Counted from the first letter of the stretch, positions 45,067 through 57,015 are shown. The stretch: DNA of 64,000 nt from Daphnia pulex (GCF_021134715.1 NC_060025.1:8432001-8496000), one strand, 5' to 3'. The notes: generated by a model not told the origin, from the sequence alone. A program made the numbers and translations.

Positions 45067-47240
45067 TATAAAAGGCGAGAGAAAAGTCGATAGGGAATAG
45101 TCGTGTGAGCATCTCCGACACGGCAACAACTTCAGTGCACTTTTGCAATCAGCTCTCAGCTATCTGCCATCATCAGTTTTTAATCATGGGTAAATTGTCT
45201 GTATGGAGTTATGTATCGATTTCTATGTTTTTTTCTCTGTGTCAAAATGCCAGTTTTGGTTGCATATTGATTTTTAATTATTTTGTTTATTGTCTAGTTG
45301 TATACAAGGAGAAAGAAAAGGCGAAAGAAATCAGTCGAGTGAGCATCTCCGATATGCAATGAGTTGCGGTGCACAGCAGCAACTGCAGTGCACTATTTTA
45401 CACCAACTGCATTCTTCGTCGAGGTGCTAGTTTTAAATCATGGGTAAACATTTTTAACTTGGGTTGTGAATCAACTTTCTTATTATATTTGTTAACATGC
45501 CAGTTATATTTTCACATTAATGTTCAAATTAATTGTCTAGTAAACTTTGGCGTCGCGTGCTGCTGTTGGGTGTTGTATAGTTGACGGCTGGTTCAGCCAT
45601 GGTGTACCAATGTCTCCTGGGTATGGTGGACAACAAATCGCAACGCCGCCACCTTACTACACAACATACGACACGACCAGTTGCTTCACCAAGGCCCCCA
45701 AGTACTACACCACCAAGGCTTAACATTATTGTACCAAAACTTATGCTGCCTGAGCTACTACACCGAAGCCCCGAAGCATTATTCTTCCCCGAGGTACACA
45801 ACCAGAGGTTCGAGTACTACAGCGATGCACCGGAGTACTGCACCACCAAGGCACCGGAGTACTGCACCACCACATATTTCATGGGTAAATATTCTGTTAC
45901 GTGGAGGTTTAAATATTCTAATTGTTAAATATCAAAATTATTTACTCTAGTTCTTAGAAAAGATGAAACAAATCAGTCATCTCCGACACGACAACATCAA
46001 TTGCAGTGCCAAGGCTTAGTATTACACCACAATTTATGTTGCCCCGAGACTCTACACCAAAGCGCCTAAGTGCTATATCGAGGTCACTAATTACTACACC
46101 ACCAAGGCACCGGATTACTACACTAAACATACGCTGCTCCAGCTTATTACACCGAGGCTCCCCAACACTACACCGGAGTACTACTACATATCATGGGTAA
46201 ATATTCTGTTGCGTGGAGTTTTAATATGCCAACTACTAATACACATTATTTACTGTCTAGTCGTATGAAAGGAGAGTAAAGGTGGAAGAATTCAGCAACC
46301 GAGTGAGCATTTCCGTTACAGCAACAGGAACTGCCGTGCACTAGTTGTCATCATCTTCATTCTTCGTCGCGTTACAAGTGTTTAATAAAGGTAAAAATTT
46401 TTCTATACAGTTGTGAGTTGTGAATCAACTCAACTTTTATTCTATTTGTTAATATACCAGTACTATACTTGAATATTAATGTTTGAATTTATAAATAGTC
46501 TAGTTAACTATGGTGGCGTGCTGCTGTTGGGTGTTGTATCGTTGATGGCTGGGTCGACCACTGGTGTGTTGATTTCTCCTGGGCATGGCGGGCATGAACA
46601 ACAACATACGCAACAACCGGTCACTACACTGAGGCCCCCAAGTTCTACACCACCAAGGCTCCAGAGTATTACACCACAGTTTATGTTGGTCCGAGCTATT
46701 CGCAGAAGCTCCGAAGTATTTTTCTTTCTTTTTTTCGCACCACCAGAGTACTACACCACGCAGGCACCACCAGAGTACTACACCACGCAGGCACCACCAG
46801 AGTACTACACCACGCAGGCACCACCAGAGTACTACACCACGCAGGCACCACCAGAGTACTACACCACGCAGGCACCACCAGAGTACTACACCACGCAGGC
46901 ACCACCAGAGTACTACACCACGCAGGCACCACCAGAGTACTACACCACGCAGGCACCACCAGAGTACTACACCACGCAGGCACCACTAGAGTACTACACC
47001 ACGCAGGCACCATCAGAGTACTACACCACGCAGGCACTGGCATGGTAAACCGAAGCTCCAGATTACTACACTGCAACCTACGCTGCTCTAAAGTACTCTG
47101 ATGCTCCAAAGTACTACACCACCAAGGAATCCGAGCATACAACAATATTACGCTTCTACCACCTGCTACATCGAAGCTCCGAAATCAGTACTCTGCCTCG
47201 AGTTACCACACCACTAAGGCAGCCGATAATATTACACTAC
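45067..47240 (+). pseudogene. Degenerate tandem array of Tyr/Thr-repeat secreted-protein genes, left arm
   Basis: Units share a leader (GTGAGCATCTCCGACACG), a tiny first exon ATGG|GTAAA (ATG at 45186 and 45440; related ATGGGTAAA at 45889 and 46190) and an acceptor (TGTCTAG or similar). They also share a second exon coding a signal peptide and then APxYYTTKAPxYYTT-type repeats with PGYGGQQIATPPPYYTTY. A TATA box (TATAAAAG, 45067-45074) precedes the first unit. Unit 2 has a frameshift and stop in the signal peptide and more stops in the repeats. The unit at 46501, whose second exon reads VNYGGVLLLGVVSLMAGSTT, has lost its ATG (ATAAAG|GTAAA) and is frameshifted. The family looks like extracellular matrix or adhesive proteins (inference). 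Confidence 0.6.
46737..47033 (+). repeat. 27-bp coding tandem repeat, 11 copies (APPEYYTTQ)
   Basis: Eleven head-to-tail units of GCACCACCAGAGTACTACAC+CACGCAG; nine encode APPEYYTTQ and the last two APLEYYTTQ and APSEYYTTQ. Codons are the same across the units, so expansion is recent. Confidence 0.95.
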
Positions 47241-47840
47241 GATCCTGCAATTTTCTACTAGGAATTATCTAAATACTAAAGCCGAAATTTCTACTTGAGG
47301 TTATTTATATTTGTCGGTTATTTACATGGTCGATGTGAATGGCCACTGGGAACTAATTGTTGATCTTTAATGACAAAATAAAATTCTTTATGCGGATAAA
47401 TCTTTTGTAAGACTTTTGCCAGTAACTTCAAGCCCGTCAACTGCGACAGGTGTATTGGTGTTGGATTTCTTCAAGGCCCATATGCTGAGTTGTGAAATGT
47501 TTGTTCAATGTTTTAGAGGTGACTACTGTCTTAGTCACTCTGCATACGGACATGTTCTTGTGGTTTGATGGTGATGTTTCAAGGGTAAGTTACAAAAGTA
47601 ACTTGTAACTGATGATTTTTTTCAAATCTTATAAATGTTAATCAAGTGGCTAACGTTGTAAAAATGAAAGACTTTGCAGTTGACAAAAATATATTGATAA
47701 AATTCCTAAACAAGACTTGGTATAATATAAACTACAATCAACAAAAAACTTAAGAATTGTGTTATATTGTCCCACCTCCACCCACAATTCCACCACATTT
47801 TTAAGTCACATGCATACATACATACATACAATTAAGTTAA

Positions 47841-48143
47841 CCCATTGGCTGCCACGCCATACAACCCGTAAGTTGCTCTCTACTAATCTACGCGCCACGT
47901 CTGAAGGATCCATGACCAAGTGGGACTTGCCATTGCTGACAAGTCCGGGCTGACACGGTGACAGGAGAAGGCCCATCACCGTATCGACAAGGGGGGAGAG
48001 GGGGTGCATTGCCTGAAACAGGCGCCTTGCGGCAAGTTTTGGGCTTGGCGACTCTCCGAACCCGCGGCTTGTAAACCACGAGACCGAACAGCGCGACCCG
48101 TGCTAAGGAACTAGAGGAGAACAAAGGCGTGGCAGCCAACGGG
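47841..48143. mobile_element. 303-bp piggyBac-like MITE, left arm
   Basis: Terminal inverted repeats CCCATTGGCTGCCACGCC / GGCGTGGCAGCCAACGGG, flanked by TTAA on both sides (47837-47840 and 48144-48147). TTAA duplication with CCC ends is the piggyBac signature. No transposase is present. The 114-codon ORF overlapping it is not a gene. Confidence 0.85.
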
Positions 48144-48411
48144 TTAACTAACACTGACACAAACATATTACCAACAACAAATGATGATCCACGCTGACAT
48201 TTTGGTGATACCGGTGACGTTTTGGTGTCCATCTTCTCGACGTTTCCTCTGCATTACCTGAATAAAGACAAAACAATTATTATTTAGTGACATGCCAATA
48301 AAGTTACATAATACAGATAGAAACAATAATCAGGTTTTCCAGCTCAAATATTTAAAGATGCGATTTTTTAACTTAAAATCAAACTTGCAATATTGAGAAC
48401 TGTAAACTGAA

Positions 48412-48800
48412 CAAAGCTCACTTGCTATTTTTTTGAAAAAATACCGGAAGTATACCGGAAGTAACCACAGCTCCTCAACCATTGAGCTGTCGTCAAAATA
48501 ACCCACATATTCGTGATCTCCATGAAATTTGGGGTCGATTAGTTGTGATTTAAACGAAATCCAAAATTTGGCCAAAATCGAGAATTTTCCTGAACTATAG
48601 TTCAGGAAAATTTTCAAAACCGGAAGTACGAAATCGTACAAAAAAAAACATGAACTTTAACACAAATTTGACGAGGATCACGAATATGTAGTTCATTTGC
48701 TCCTCGAATGAATATTTACTGAACTACTGGCTGAAATGAGCAAACCGGAAGTAGAAAAAAAATCTCATTATCAAAAATCTTACAAGTGAGCTTTGTTGGA
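48412..48800. mobile_element. Foldback-type element, about 390 bp, left arm
   Basis: The ends ACAAAGCTCACTTG and CAAGTGAGCTTTGT are inverted. The interior is a long imperfect inverted repeat (ACCGGAAGT, GATC.CGAATATGT blocks). Its centre, near 48598, is a perfect hairpin TTTTCCTGAACTATAGTTCAGGAAAA. No target duplication was identified. ORFs across it are not genes. Confidence 0.6.
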
Positions 48801-49009
48801 GGAATAGTAATCGTCAGTTTTCACTAAATATTTCAACAAATTAACTGTCGATAAATGTTTAAAGAGATGTTCAAAGTAACTGAAATTGACTGTTTTGACA
48901 GCTAAAAATTATCAAAGCCATCTAGCGTTAGAAAAAAGAAACGTCCAAGTAAAACTTTGTTTGCGCGTAAGAAAGCCCTGATTTTGGAAAGTATTACACA
49001 GACAGAGTT

Positions 49010-51490
49010 TAACGCAACTAGACTATTACCTACGAAAATAAGTCAATTGTTGGGTACCTGGGCATAATCCCGTGGTTAGTGACTAAGGTGTGTAACAGCG
49101 GACGGAAGCGATCACTGAAGTGATCCAGAAAATCGCCAAGTCGCCAGTAAAGTAAAGCAAATTGAGTTTAGAAGCAGTGAAGCTAGATGAGCGTGCGTCA
49201 CGAAGATAAGGATGGAGAAGAACGCTGATGGAAGTCCCTCTTCCGTCATGGGCAAAGGTCAGCATTGGAACAAGAGATCCCGTGCCAGGACCACACGATT
49301 CCATATAGAAACTGCGTGCTCTGTAAAATAAAATGTTTTACATTAATAAAAATATAAAAAAGAATAAAGCATATCAATCTTTACCTTTTCTAAGATAACA
49401 CTGAATTGTTCATGATGAAAATACCGTAAAAATGGAATTCACTGCAACCAACAGCATTAGAACTCCACATGTTGAGATGAATTTCCTGATACTCAAGAAA
49501 GTGTCATGAAGTATTGCAGTAGCATGGTGATAGGTGGTTCACTTCACACTCTTCATGTCACTGAAACTCTAAGTGGAAACGGGATAAAGGAATTCTCTAA
49601 ATTATTTACAAATTTACACAAATTTACCTGTCAGAAATAAAACTGTACCTATCTCTTAGCTGGGTTGCCTTCTAAAAAGAAGTAAAAACATCAACAACAA
49701 CAAACATGCTGTTACAGGGTACGCCACCAAAATTGTGAGATTCAGAAAAGATCCTATGGTTCAAGAATACCTATGTTACATGAAAATCTGAATTGTAATG
49801 GTCTAGTAGCAGTAATGGGGAAATACCTTATCTCTACACATTTGTATTCCAAAATATGGGTGCTTCAAACATGAGTTTTAGGCTTTTGACTGCATGAGGA
49901 TCTGATGGATAGAAATGGACTCAGCACTAAGTCAACTTGTTGGAATGACTGACAGTATGCATCTAGAATTTGGAGAAATAAGTTGGTACAATATAAAAAT
50001 AAGGAAACTATATCAAGATAAACCTACATAAGATACGAAGTTCAATTTGGTATTTGATATCACAGGAATATAAGTATTAATTAGCTATAATTTGTTTCGT
50101 CTTTTTCGCCTCGTTTCACGATGTAACAACAACAAAGGCGACACTAGCGACATCTAGTCACCTACTTAGGAATTAGGATTCAAAACACATTACTACGACA
50201 CCGCCATCTAGTAATGTGTTTTGAATCCTAATTCCTAAGTAGGTAACTAGATGTGGCTAGTGTCGCCTTTGTTGTTGTTACATCGTGAAACGAGGAGAAA
50301 AAGACGAAACAAATTATAGCTAATTAATACTTATATTCCTGTGATATCAAATACCAAATTGAACTGCGTATCTTATGTAGGTTTATTTTATATAGTTTCC
50401 TTATTTTTTTACTGTACAAACTTATTTCTCCAAATTCTAGATGCATACTGTCAGTCATTCCAACAAGTTGACTTAGCGCTGAGTCAATTTCCATCAGATT
50501 AGACCCTCATGTTGTCAAAAGCCAAATTCTCATGTTTGAAGCCCACATGTAGTGGAATACAAATGTGCAGAGATAAGGTATTTTCCCATTACTGCTACCA
50601 GACCATACAATTAAGATTTTCTTATAACATAGGTATCCTTGCACATGAACCATAGGATCTTTTCTGAATCTCACAATTTTGGTGGTGTACCCTGCAACAG
50701 CATGTTTGTTGTTGTTATGTTTTTACTTCTGTTTAGGAGGCAATATAGCTAAGAGAAAGGTACAGTTTTATTTCTCATAAGTAAATTTATGTCTGTTTGT
50801 AAATAATAAAGAGAATTCCCTTGTCCCTTTGCTACTTAGAGTTTCAGTGACATGAAGAGTGTGGAGTGAATAACCTGCCATGTGTATTGCACATGTACGG
50901 GATCTGCTTGAAGAAAGTCAAAAGCCTTACTAAATTCATCACCCGTATGATAAAGGTAAGCATCAATACCAAATATCACCATGCTACTGCAACAATTCAT
51001 GACACTTTTTTAAGCATCAGGAAATTTATCTCAACATGAGGAGTAAGGCTGTTGGTTGTTGTGATTTCCTTTTTTATGGTTTATTCATCATGAAAATTGC
51101 AGTGTGCTTCTTAGCAAAGGTCAAGATTGATATGCTTATTAACTGTTATATTTCCATTAATGTAATAGATTTTATTTTTACAGGGCATGTAAGAGATCCT
51201 TAAGCCAATGCTGTTCATTGTCCATGACGGAAGAGGGACTTCAACCTACGTTCTGCTACATCCTTATCTTCCTGACGTACGCTCATCCAGCTTCACTGCT
51301 TCAGTGTTCTTATGCTGCAAAACAAATTTTCTTGCTTCAATGGCGAGTTGGATCACTTCAGTTGCTGTGAGCCTGCGACACACCTGCAATCACTCACCAC
51401 GGGATTATGGCCAGGTACCGGGCAATTGACTTATTTTCATAGATTATCTACTAGTTATCTATATGCGTTAAACTCACTGTCTGTGTAATA
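49010..51490. repeat. Diverged core of the palindrome with a spacer of about 13 bp
   Basis: The halves 49010-50195 and 50209-51490 are inverted copies with many substitutions and indels, unlike the near-identical outer arms. Example: AGAGTTTCAGTGACATGAAG at 50838 has inverted relatives near 49550 and outer-arm relatives near 44311 and 55960. No gene was identified. The 73-codon frames at 49083-49304 (minus) and 51208-51429 (plus) are mirror counterparts sharing HDGRGTS.VLLHPYL.D.RSSSFTAS, but are not recognised. Confidence 0.7.
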
Positions 51491-51685
51491 CTTTCCAAAA
51501 TCAGGGCTTTCTTACGCGCAAACAAAGTTTTACTTGGACGTTTCTTTTTTCTAACGCTAGATGGCTTTGATAATTTTTAGCTGTCAAAACAGTCAATTTC
51601 AGTTACTTTGAACATCTCTTTAAACATTTATCGACAGTTAATTTGTTGAAATATTTAGTGAAAACTGACGATTACTATTCCTCCA

Positions 51686-52077
51686 ACAAAGCTCACTTGT
51701 AAGATTTTTGATAATGAGATTTTTTTTTCTACTTCCGGTTTGCTCATTTCAGCCAGTAGTTCAGTAAATATTCATTCGAGGAGCAAATGAACTACATATT
51801 CGTGATCCTCGTCAAATTTGTGTTAAAGTTCATGTTTTTTTTTGTACGATTTCGTACTTCCGGTTTTGAAAATTTTCCTGAACTATATAGTTCAGGAAAA
51901 TTCTCGATTTTGGCCAAATTTTGGATTTCGTTTAAATCACAACTAATCGACCCCAAATTTCATGGAGATCACGAATATGTGGGTTATTTTGACGACAGCT
52001 CAATGGTTGAGGAGCTGTGGTTACTTCCGGTATACTTCCGGTATTTTTTCAAAAAAATAGCAAGTGAGCTTTGTTCA
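51686..52077. mobile_element. Foldback-type element, right arm
   Basis: Mirror copy. The hairpin centre here has an extra AT pair (CTGAACTATATAGTTCAG), one of the few differences between the outer arms. Confidence 0.6.
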
Positions 52078-52341
52078 GTTTACAGTTCTCAATATTGCAA
52101 GTTTGATTTTAAGTTAAAAAATCGCATCTTTAAATATTTGAGCTGGAAAACCTGATTATTGTTTCTATCTGTATTATGTAACTTTATTGGCATGTCACTA
52201 AATAATAATTGTTTTGTCTTTATTCAGGTAATGCAGAGGAAACGTCGAGAAGATGGACACCAAAACGTCACCGGTATCACCAAAATGTCAGCGTGGATCA
52301 TCATTTGTTGTTGGTAATATGTTTGTGTCAGTGTTAGTTAA

Positions 52342-52644
52342 CCCGTTGGCTGCCACGCCTTTGTTCTCCTCTAGTTCCTTAGCACGGGTCGCGCTGTTCG
52401 GTCTCGTGGTTTACAAGCCGCGGGTTCGGAGAGTCGCCAAGCCCAAAACTTGCCGCAAGGCGCCTGTTTCAGGCAATGCACCCCCTCTCCCCCCTTGTCG
52501 ATACGGTGATGGGCCTTCTCCTGTCACCGTGTCAGCCCGGACTTGTCAGCAATGGCAAGTCCCACTTGGTCATGGATCCTTCAGACGTGGCGCGTAGATT
52601 AGTAGAGAGCAACTTACGGGTTGTATGGCGTGGCAGCCAATGGG
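52342..52644. mobile_element. 303-bp piggyBac-like MITE, right arm
   Basis: Mirror copy, same length and ends, TTAA at 52338-52341 and 52645-52648. Its presence in both arms means it inserted before the inverted duplication. Confidence 0.85.
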
Positions 52645-53229
52645 TTAACTTAATTGTATGTATGTATGTATGCATGTGACTTAAAAATGTGGTGGAATTG
52701 TGGGTGGAGGTGGGACAATATAACACAATTCTTAAGTTTTTTGTTGATTGTAGTTTATATTATACCAAGTCTTGTTTAGGAATTTTATCAATATATTTTT
52801 GTCAACTGCAAAGTCTTTCATTTTTACAACGTTAGCCACTTGATTAACATTTATAAGATTTGAAAAAAATCATCAGTTACAAGTTACTTTTGTAACTTAC
52901 CCTTGAAACATCACCATCAAACCACAAGAACATGTCCGTATGCAGAGTGACTAAGACAGTAGTCACCTCTAAAACATTGAACAAACATTTCACAACTCAG
53001 CATATGGGCCTTGAAGAAATCCAACACCAATACACCTGTCGCAGTTGACGGGCTTGAAGTTACTGGCAAAAGTCTTACAAAAGATTTATCCGCATAAAGA
53101 ATTTTATTTTGTCATTAAAGATCAACAATTAGTTCCCAGTGGCCATTCACATCGACCATGTAAATAACCGACAAATATAAATAACCTCAAGTAGAAATTT
53201 CGGCTTTAGTATTTAGATAATTCCTAGTA

Positions 53230-55206
53230 GAAAATTGCAGGATCGTAGTGTAATATTATCGGCTGCCTTAGTGGTGTGGTAACTCGAGGCAGAGTACTGA
53301 TTTCGGAGCTTCGATGTAGCAGGTGGTAGAAGCGTAATATTGTTGTATGCTCGGATTCCTTGGTGGTGTAGTACTTTGGAGCATCAGAGTACTTTAGAGC
53401 AGCGTAGGTTGCAGTGTAGTAATCTGGAGCTTCGGTTTACCATGCCAGTGCCTGCGTGGTGTAGTACTCTGATGGTGCCTGCGTGGTGTAGTACTCTATT
53501 GGTGCCTGCGTGGTGTAGTACTCTGGTGGTGCCTGCGAAAAAAAGAAAGAAAAATACTTCGGAGCTTCTGCGAATAGCTCGGACCAACATAAACTGTGGT
53601 GTAATACTCTGGAGCCTTGGTGGTGTAGAACTTGGGGGCCTCAGTGTAGTGACCGGTTGTTGCGTATGTTGTTGTTCATGCCCGCCATGCCCAGGAGAAA
53701 TCAACACACCAGTGGTCGACCCAGCCATCAACGATACAACACCCAACAGCAGCACGCCACCATAGTTAACTAGACTATTTATAAATTCAAACATTAATAT
53801 TCAAGTATAGTACTGGTATATTAACAAATAGAATAAAAGTTGAGTTGATTCACAACTCACAACTGTATAGAAAAATTTTTACCTTTATTAAACACTTGTA
53901 ACGCGACGAAGAATGAAGATGATGACAACTAGTGCACGGCAGTTCCTGTTGCTGTAACGGAAATGCTCACTCGGTTGCTGAATTCTTCCACCTTTACTCT
54001 CCTTTCATACGACTAGACAGTAAATAATGTGTATTAGTAGTTGGCATATTAAAACTCCACGCAACAGAATATTTACCCATGATATGTAGTAGTACTCCGG
54101 TGTAGTGTTGGGGAGCCTCGGTGTAATAAGCTGGAGCAGCGTATGTTTAGTGTAGTAATCCGGTGCCTTGGTGGTGTAGTAATTAGTGACCTCGATATAG
54201 CACTTAGGCGCTTTGGTGTAGAGTCTCGGGGCAACATAAATTGTGGTGTAATACTAAGCCTTGGCACTGCAATTGATGTTGTCGTGTCGGAGATGACTGA
54301 TTTGTTTCATCTTTTCTAAGAACTAGAGTAAATAATTTTGATATTTAACAATTAGAATATTTAAACCTCCACGTAACAGAATATTTACCCATGAAATATG
54401 TGGTGGTGCAGTACTCCGGTGCCTTGGTGGTGCAGTACTCCGGTGCATCGCTGTAGTACTCGAACCTCTGGTTGTGTACCTCGGGGAAGAATAATGCTTC
54501 GGGGCTTCGGTGTAGTAGCTCAGGCAGCATAAGTTTTGGTACAATAATGTTAAGCCTTGGTGGTGTAGTACTTGGGGGCCTTGGTGAAGCAACTGGTCGT
54601 GTCGTATGTTGTGTAGTAAGGTGGCGGCGTTGCGATTTGTTGTCCACCATACCCAGGAGACATTGGTACACCATGGCTGAACCAGCCGTCAACTATACAA
54701 CACCCAACAGCAGCACGCGACGCCAAAGTTTACTAGACAATTAATTTGAACATTAATGTGAAAATATAACTGGCATGTTAACAAATATAATAAGAAAGTT
54801 GATTCACAACCCAAGTTAAAAATGTTTACCCATGATTTAAAACTAGCACCTCGACGAAGAATGCAGTTGGTGTAAAATAGTGCACTGCAGTTGCTGCTGT
54901 GCACCGCAACTCATTGCATATCGGAGATGCTCACTCGACTGATTTCTTTCGCCTTTTCTTTCTCCTTGTATACAACTAGACAATAAACAAAATAATTAAA
55001 AATCAATATGCAACCAAAACTGGCATTTTGACACAGAGAAAAAAACATAGAAATCGATACATAACTCCATACAGACAATTTACCCATGATTAAAAACTGA
55101 TGATGGCAGATAGCTGAGAGCTGATTGCAAAAGTGCACTGAAGTTGTTGCCGTGTCGGAGATGCTCACACGACTATTCCCTATCGACTTTTCTCTCGCCT
55201 TTTATA
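53230..55206 (-). pseudogene. Degenerate Tyr/Thr-repeat gene array, right arm
   Basis: Mirror of the left-arm array with the same lesions, but with only three copies of the 27-bp repeat. The TATA box is at 55206-55199 on the minus strand. Confidence 0.6.
53452..53532 (-). repeat. 27-bp coding tandem repeat, 3 copies (right arm)
   Basis: Mirror position of the 11-copy array but only three units: the SEYYTTQ variant, an IEYYTTQ variant not seen on the left, and one PPEYYTTQ unit. The flank also differs by a few bases (CTGC before the poly-A/G run). Confidence 0.93.
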
Positions 55207-55292
55207 CGACTTTTTCTCACCCCTCCTCTTAAGCCTTGCGGTTATTTTACCTTCTTGATAATGATGCGAAAGGTCCCGTTCTCACCCAACCT

Positions 55293-55780
55293 CTACACCA
55301 CTGCATGAAAGGTTTTACATAATGATCTCCATGACCTTCGATTGAAATGCAAACTGGCCTTTCCTTCTGCAGGTGACGTTGCTGGGGATGGGTCTACAAA
55401 AACGACAAAAACCAATATCAAAATGAATACCAAATAGCTTAACCCTTTCGGTTATTGTACCTGCTTGATAATGTTGAAACACGTGTCGTTCTCACCCAAC
55501 CTCTAAACCACCACATGCCAGTTTTACGTAATGTTTCTCGTGACCTTCAAGCGTTCGTAAAGACAAACTTGCAAAAAACACAACGAAAATATGCAAAAAA
55601 TCTTAAAATGTAACGAATCTAAAACTCCTCACATATGTTGACTGCAAAGTTACCTCGAGTATAAGTGAGGATTCCCCAGAGTCCAGAGCTATTATTCCAA
55701 TCCAAACTGATATCAAGACGTCGCAAAAGGCCAGTAACGGCAACCAGCGCCAACTCCATTGACCCCAAAACGAAATTCAT
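55293..55780 (-). CDS. Small spliced ORF, right-arm copy
   Basis: Mirror copy of 44493-44980 with the same splice signals: exons 55654-55780 and 55293-55393. Confidence 0.3.
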
Positions 55781-56343
55781 AACATTCGTGTTTGCACATC
55801 TGTTGGAAAGAATAAAATGATTATTGGCTGTATGGATTCAAAAAATAAAATTGTTTCCTATTATACATCTGTACTCATGTACATATATGTTTTCATGTAC
55901 AGATCTGGTACATGTACATACACATTGCAGGTGCACTTCACACTCTTCATGTCACTGAAACTCTGAGCAGCAATGGGACAAGGAAATTATCTATGTTATT
56001 TACAAATTTACACAAATTTACCTGTAAGAAATAAAACTCTACCTAACTCTTAGCTGGGTTGCCTTCTAAACCGAAGTAAAAACAGCCACAACAAAAAACA
56101 AAGTTGGGTAATTATTATGACATTTAAACATTTCTGTACCACAAAAAATTGCTCTCATGTTTGAACAATATTTGAAAATACATGATAATCAGCTGAAGAT
56201 TATTTTGGCGAAGAAATTTAATGAAATTATGTTAATATCTAGTAAATCGAGTGTGTTTGAAATCTTGCCAGATCGCTAACGGATGTTCTCCTCTATATAT
56301 GATGAAGAAAACATAAAATTCTAAAGAGTATTACTTATCAAAA

Positions 56344-57015
56344 ATGAAAAAAAGTAATGATTCACCTACGCCACCACCGGCAAATTTACCATCAATACCA
56401 GATCCCAAAAAGATTCTTGTAAAACCAGCCCCGGCTGCCAGACTAGTTCCTACTAAGAAAACGATTCCGGCTCCTCCCAGACCTAAAGTGGCTCCCGCTT
56501 CCCCCAAAACGGAACATGTTAGCCCAGCATCTGAAGACAAATCGGCAGCTCCTGTTAAACCATCTCCGATAACAGCAACATCTGAATCAGTTACTCCAGT
56601 CAGTCAGGGATCATCCTCTCCACAAAAAAGCCCTGCAACTTCCAAGAGTATTTTTCCGGCCAGATCGAACGGACCGGTACCAATACCACCAAAAATTGTA
56701 CCGGCTGTTGCCCAAAACTCTGTAGCCAGACCAGCAGAGGCTTTAGGTAAACCGTCCACGGTACCGGAAATATCTTCGTCCAAGGCGACTTCCGCTGAGG
56801 CTCCAAAGCTTCCGGTCGCTGCTGAAAAACCACAATCAGAAGGTCTTACTGGTGGCGGGAAAGAAGAACGGACACCTATAAGCAGGCCAAAAAATCTTCA
56901 AACAAGATTTCCTGGAAAAAGATATGCAGAAATACCCTTTGGTTTTTCTTTTGTTGTTGTCTGCCGTAAAACCGCAAGAAATGGATCTGTAGTATTGCAA
57001 CGGAGGAGTGGTTAG
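56344..57015 (+). CDS. Proline-rich disordered protein, right-arm copy
   Basis: Identical in translation to the left-arm copy. After about residue 195 the frame reads low-quality FSFVVVCRKTARNG and stops. An overlapping frame at 56979-57086 instead encodes KWICSIATEEWLEIYWKGEK followed by an acidic ELEEVKREEEMVQEV. A third reading immediately after the stop is very basic (57016-57123). A pyrimidine tract ending CCGCAAG at 56978 could be an acceptor, but no matching GT donor in phase was found. A frameshift or an unusual intron is therefore possible. Confidence 0.55.
   Translation: MKKSNDSPTPPPANLPSIPDPKKILVKPAPAARLVPTKKTIPAPPRPKVAPASPKTEHVSPASEDKSAAPVKPSPITATSESVTPVSQGSSSPQKSPATSKSIFPARSNGPVPIPPKIVPAVAQNSVARPAEALGKPSTVPEISSSKATSAEAPKLPVAAEKPQSEGLTGGGKEERTPISRPKNLQTRFPGKRYAEIPFGFSFVVVCRKTARNGSVVLQRRSG

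Larger units (their letters stand above)
41651..50195 (+). repeat. Left arm of a giant inverted repeat (palindrome)
   Basis: Sequence from at least 41651 to 50195 reappears in reverse complement from 50209 to the end of the window. Matched landmarks include the Spatzle-like exon, the proline-rich gene, the Tyr/Thr-repeat array, a piggyBac-like MITE and the foldback element. The true outer edge may lie left of 41651, because the right arm runs off the window. Confidence 0.93.

Noticed and set aside
46696-47145. 149-codon minus ORF of PAWCSTLVV repeats and its right-arm counterpart
   Set aside because: Antisense reading of the APPEYYTTQ repeat; 27 bp divides by three, so every frame stays open.
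47888-48232. 114-codon ORF in both arms (47888-48232 minus and 52253-52597 plus)
   Set aside because: It spans one end of the TTAA-flanked MITE and non-coding flank; identical in both arms only because the arms are copies.
50101-50310. Possible assembly fold-back artefact at the palindrome centre
   Set aside because: Not dismissed entirely, but the diverged core, one-sided insertion and repeat-number difference are hard to produce by a simple read fold-back; kept as a real structure pending spanning reads.
51787-52155. 122-codon ORF over the foldback element
   Set aside because: Translation of an inverted-repeat transposon; the counterpart in the left arm is already shortened by the 2-bp hairpin difference.
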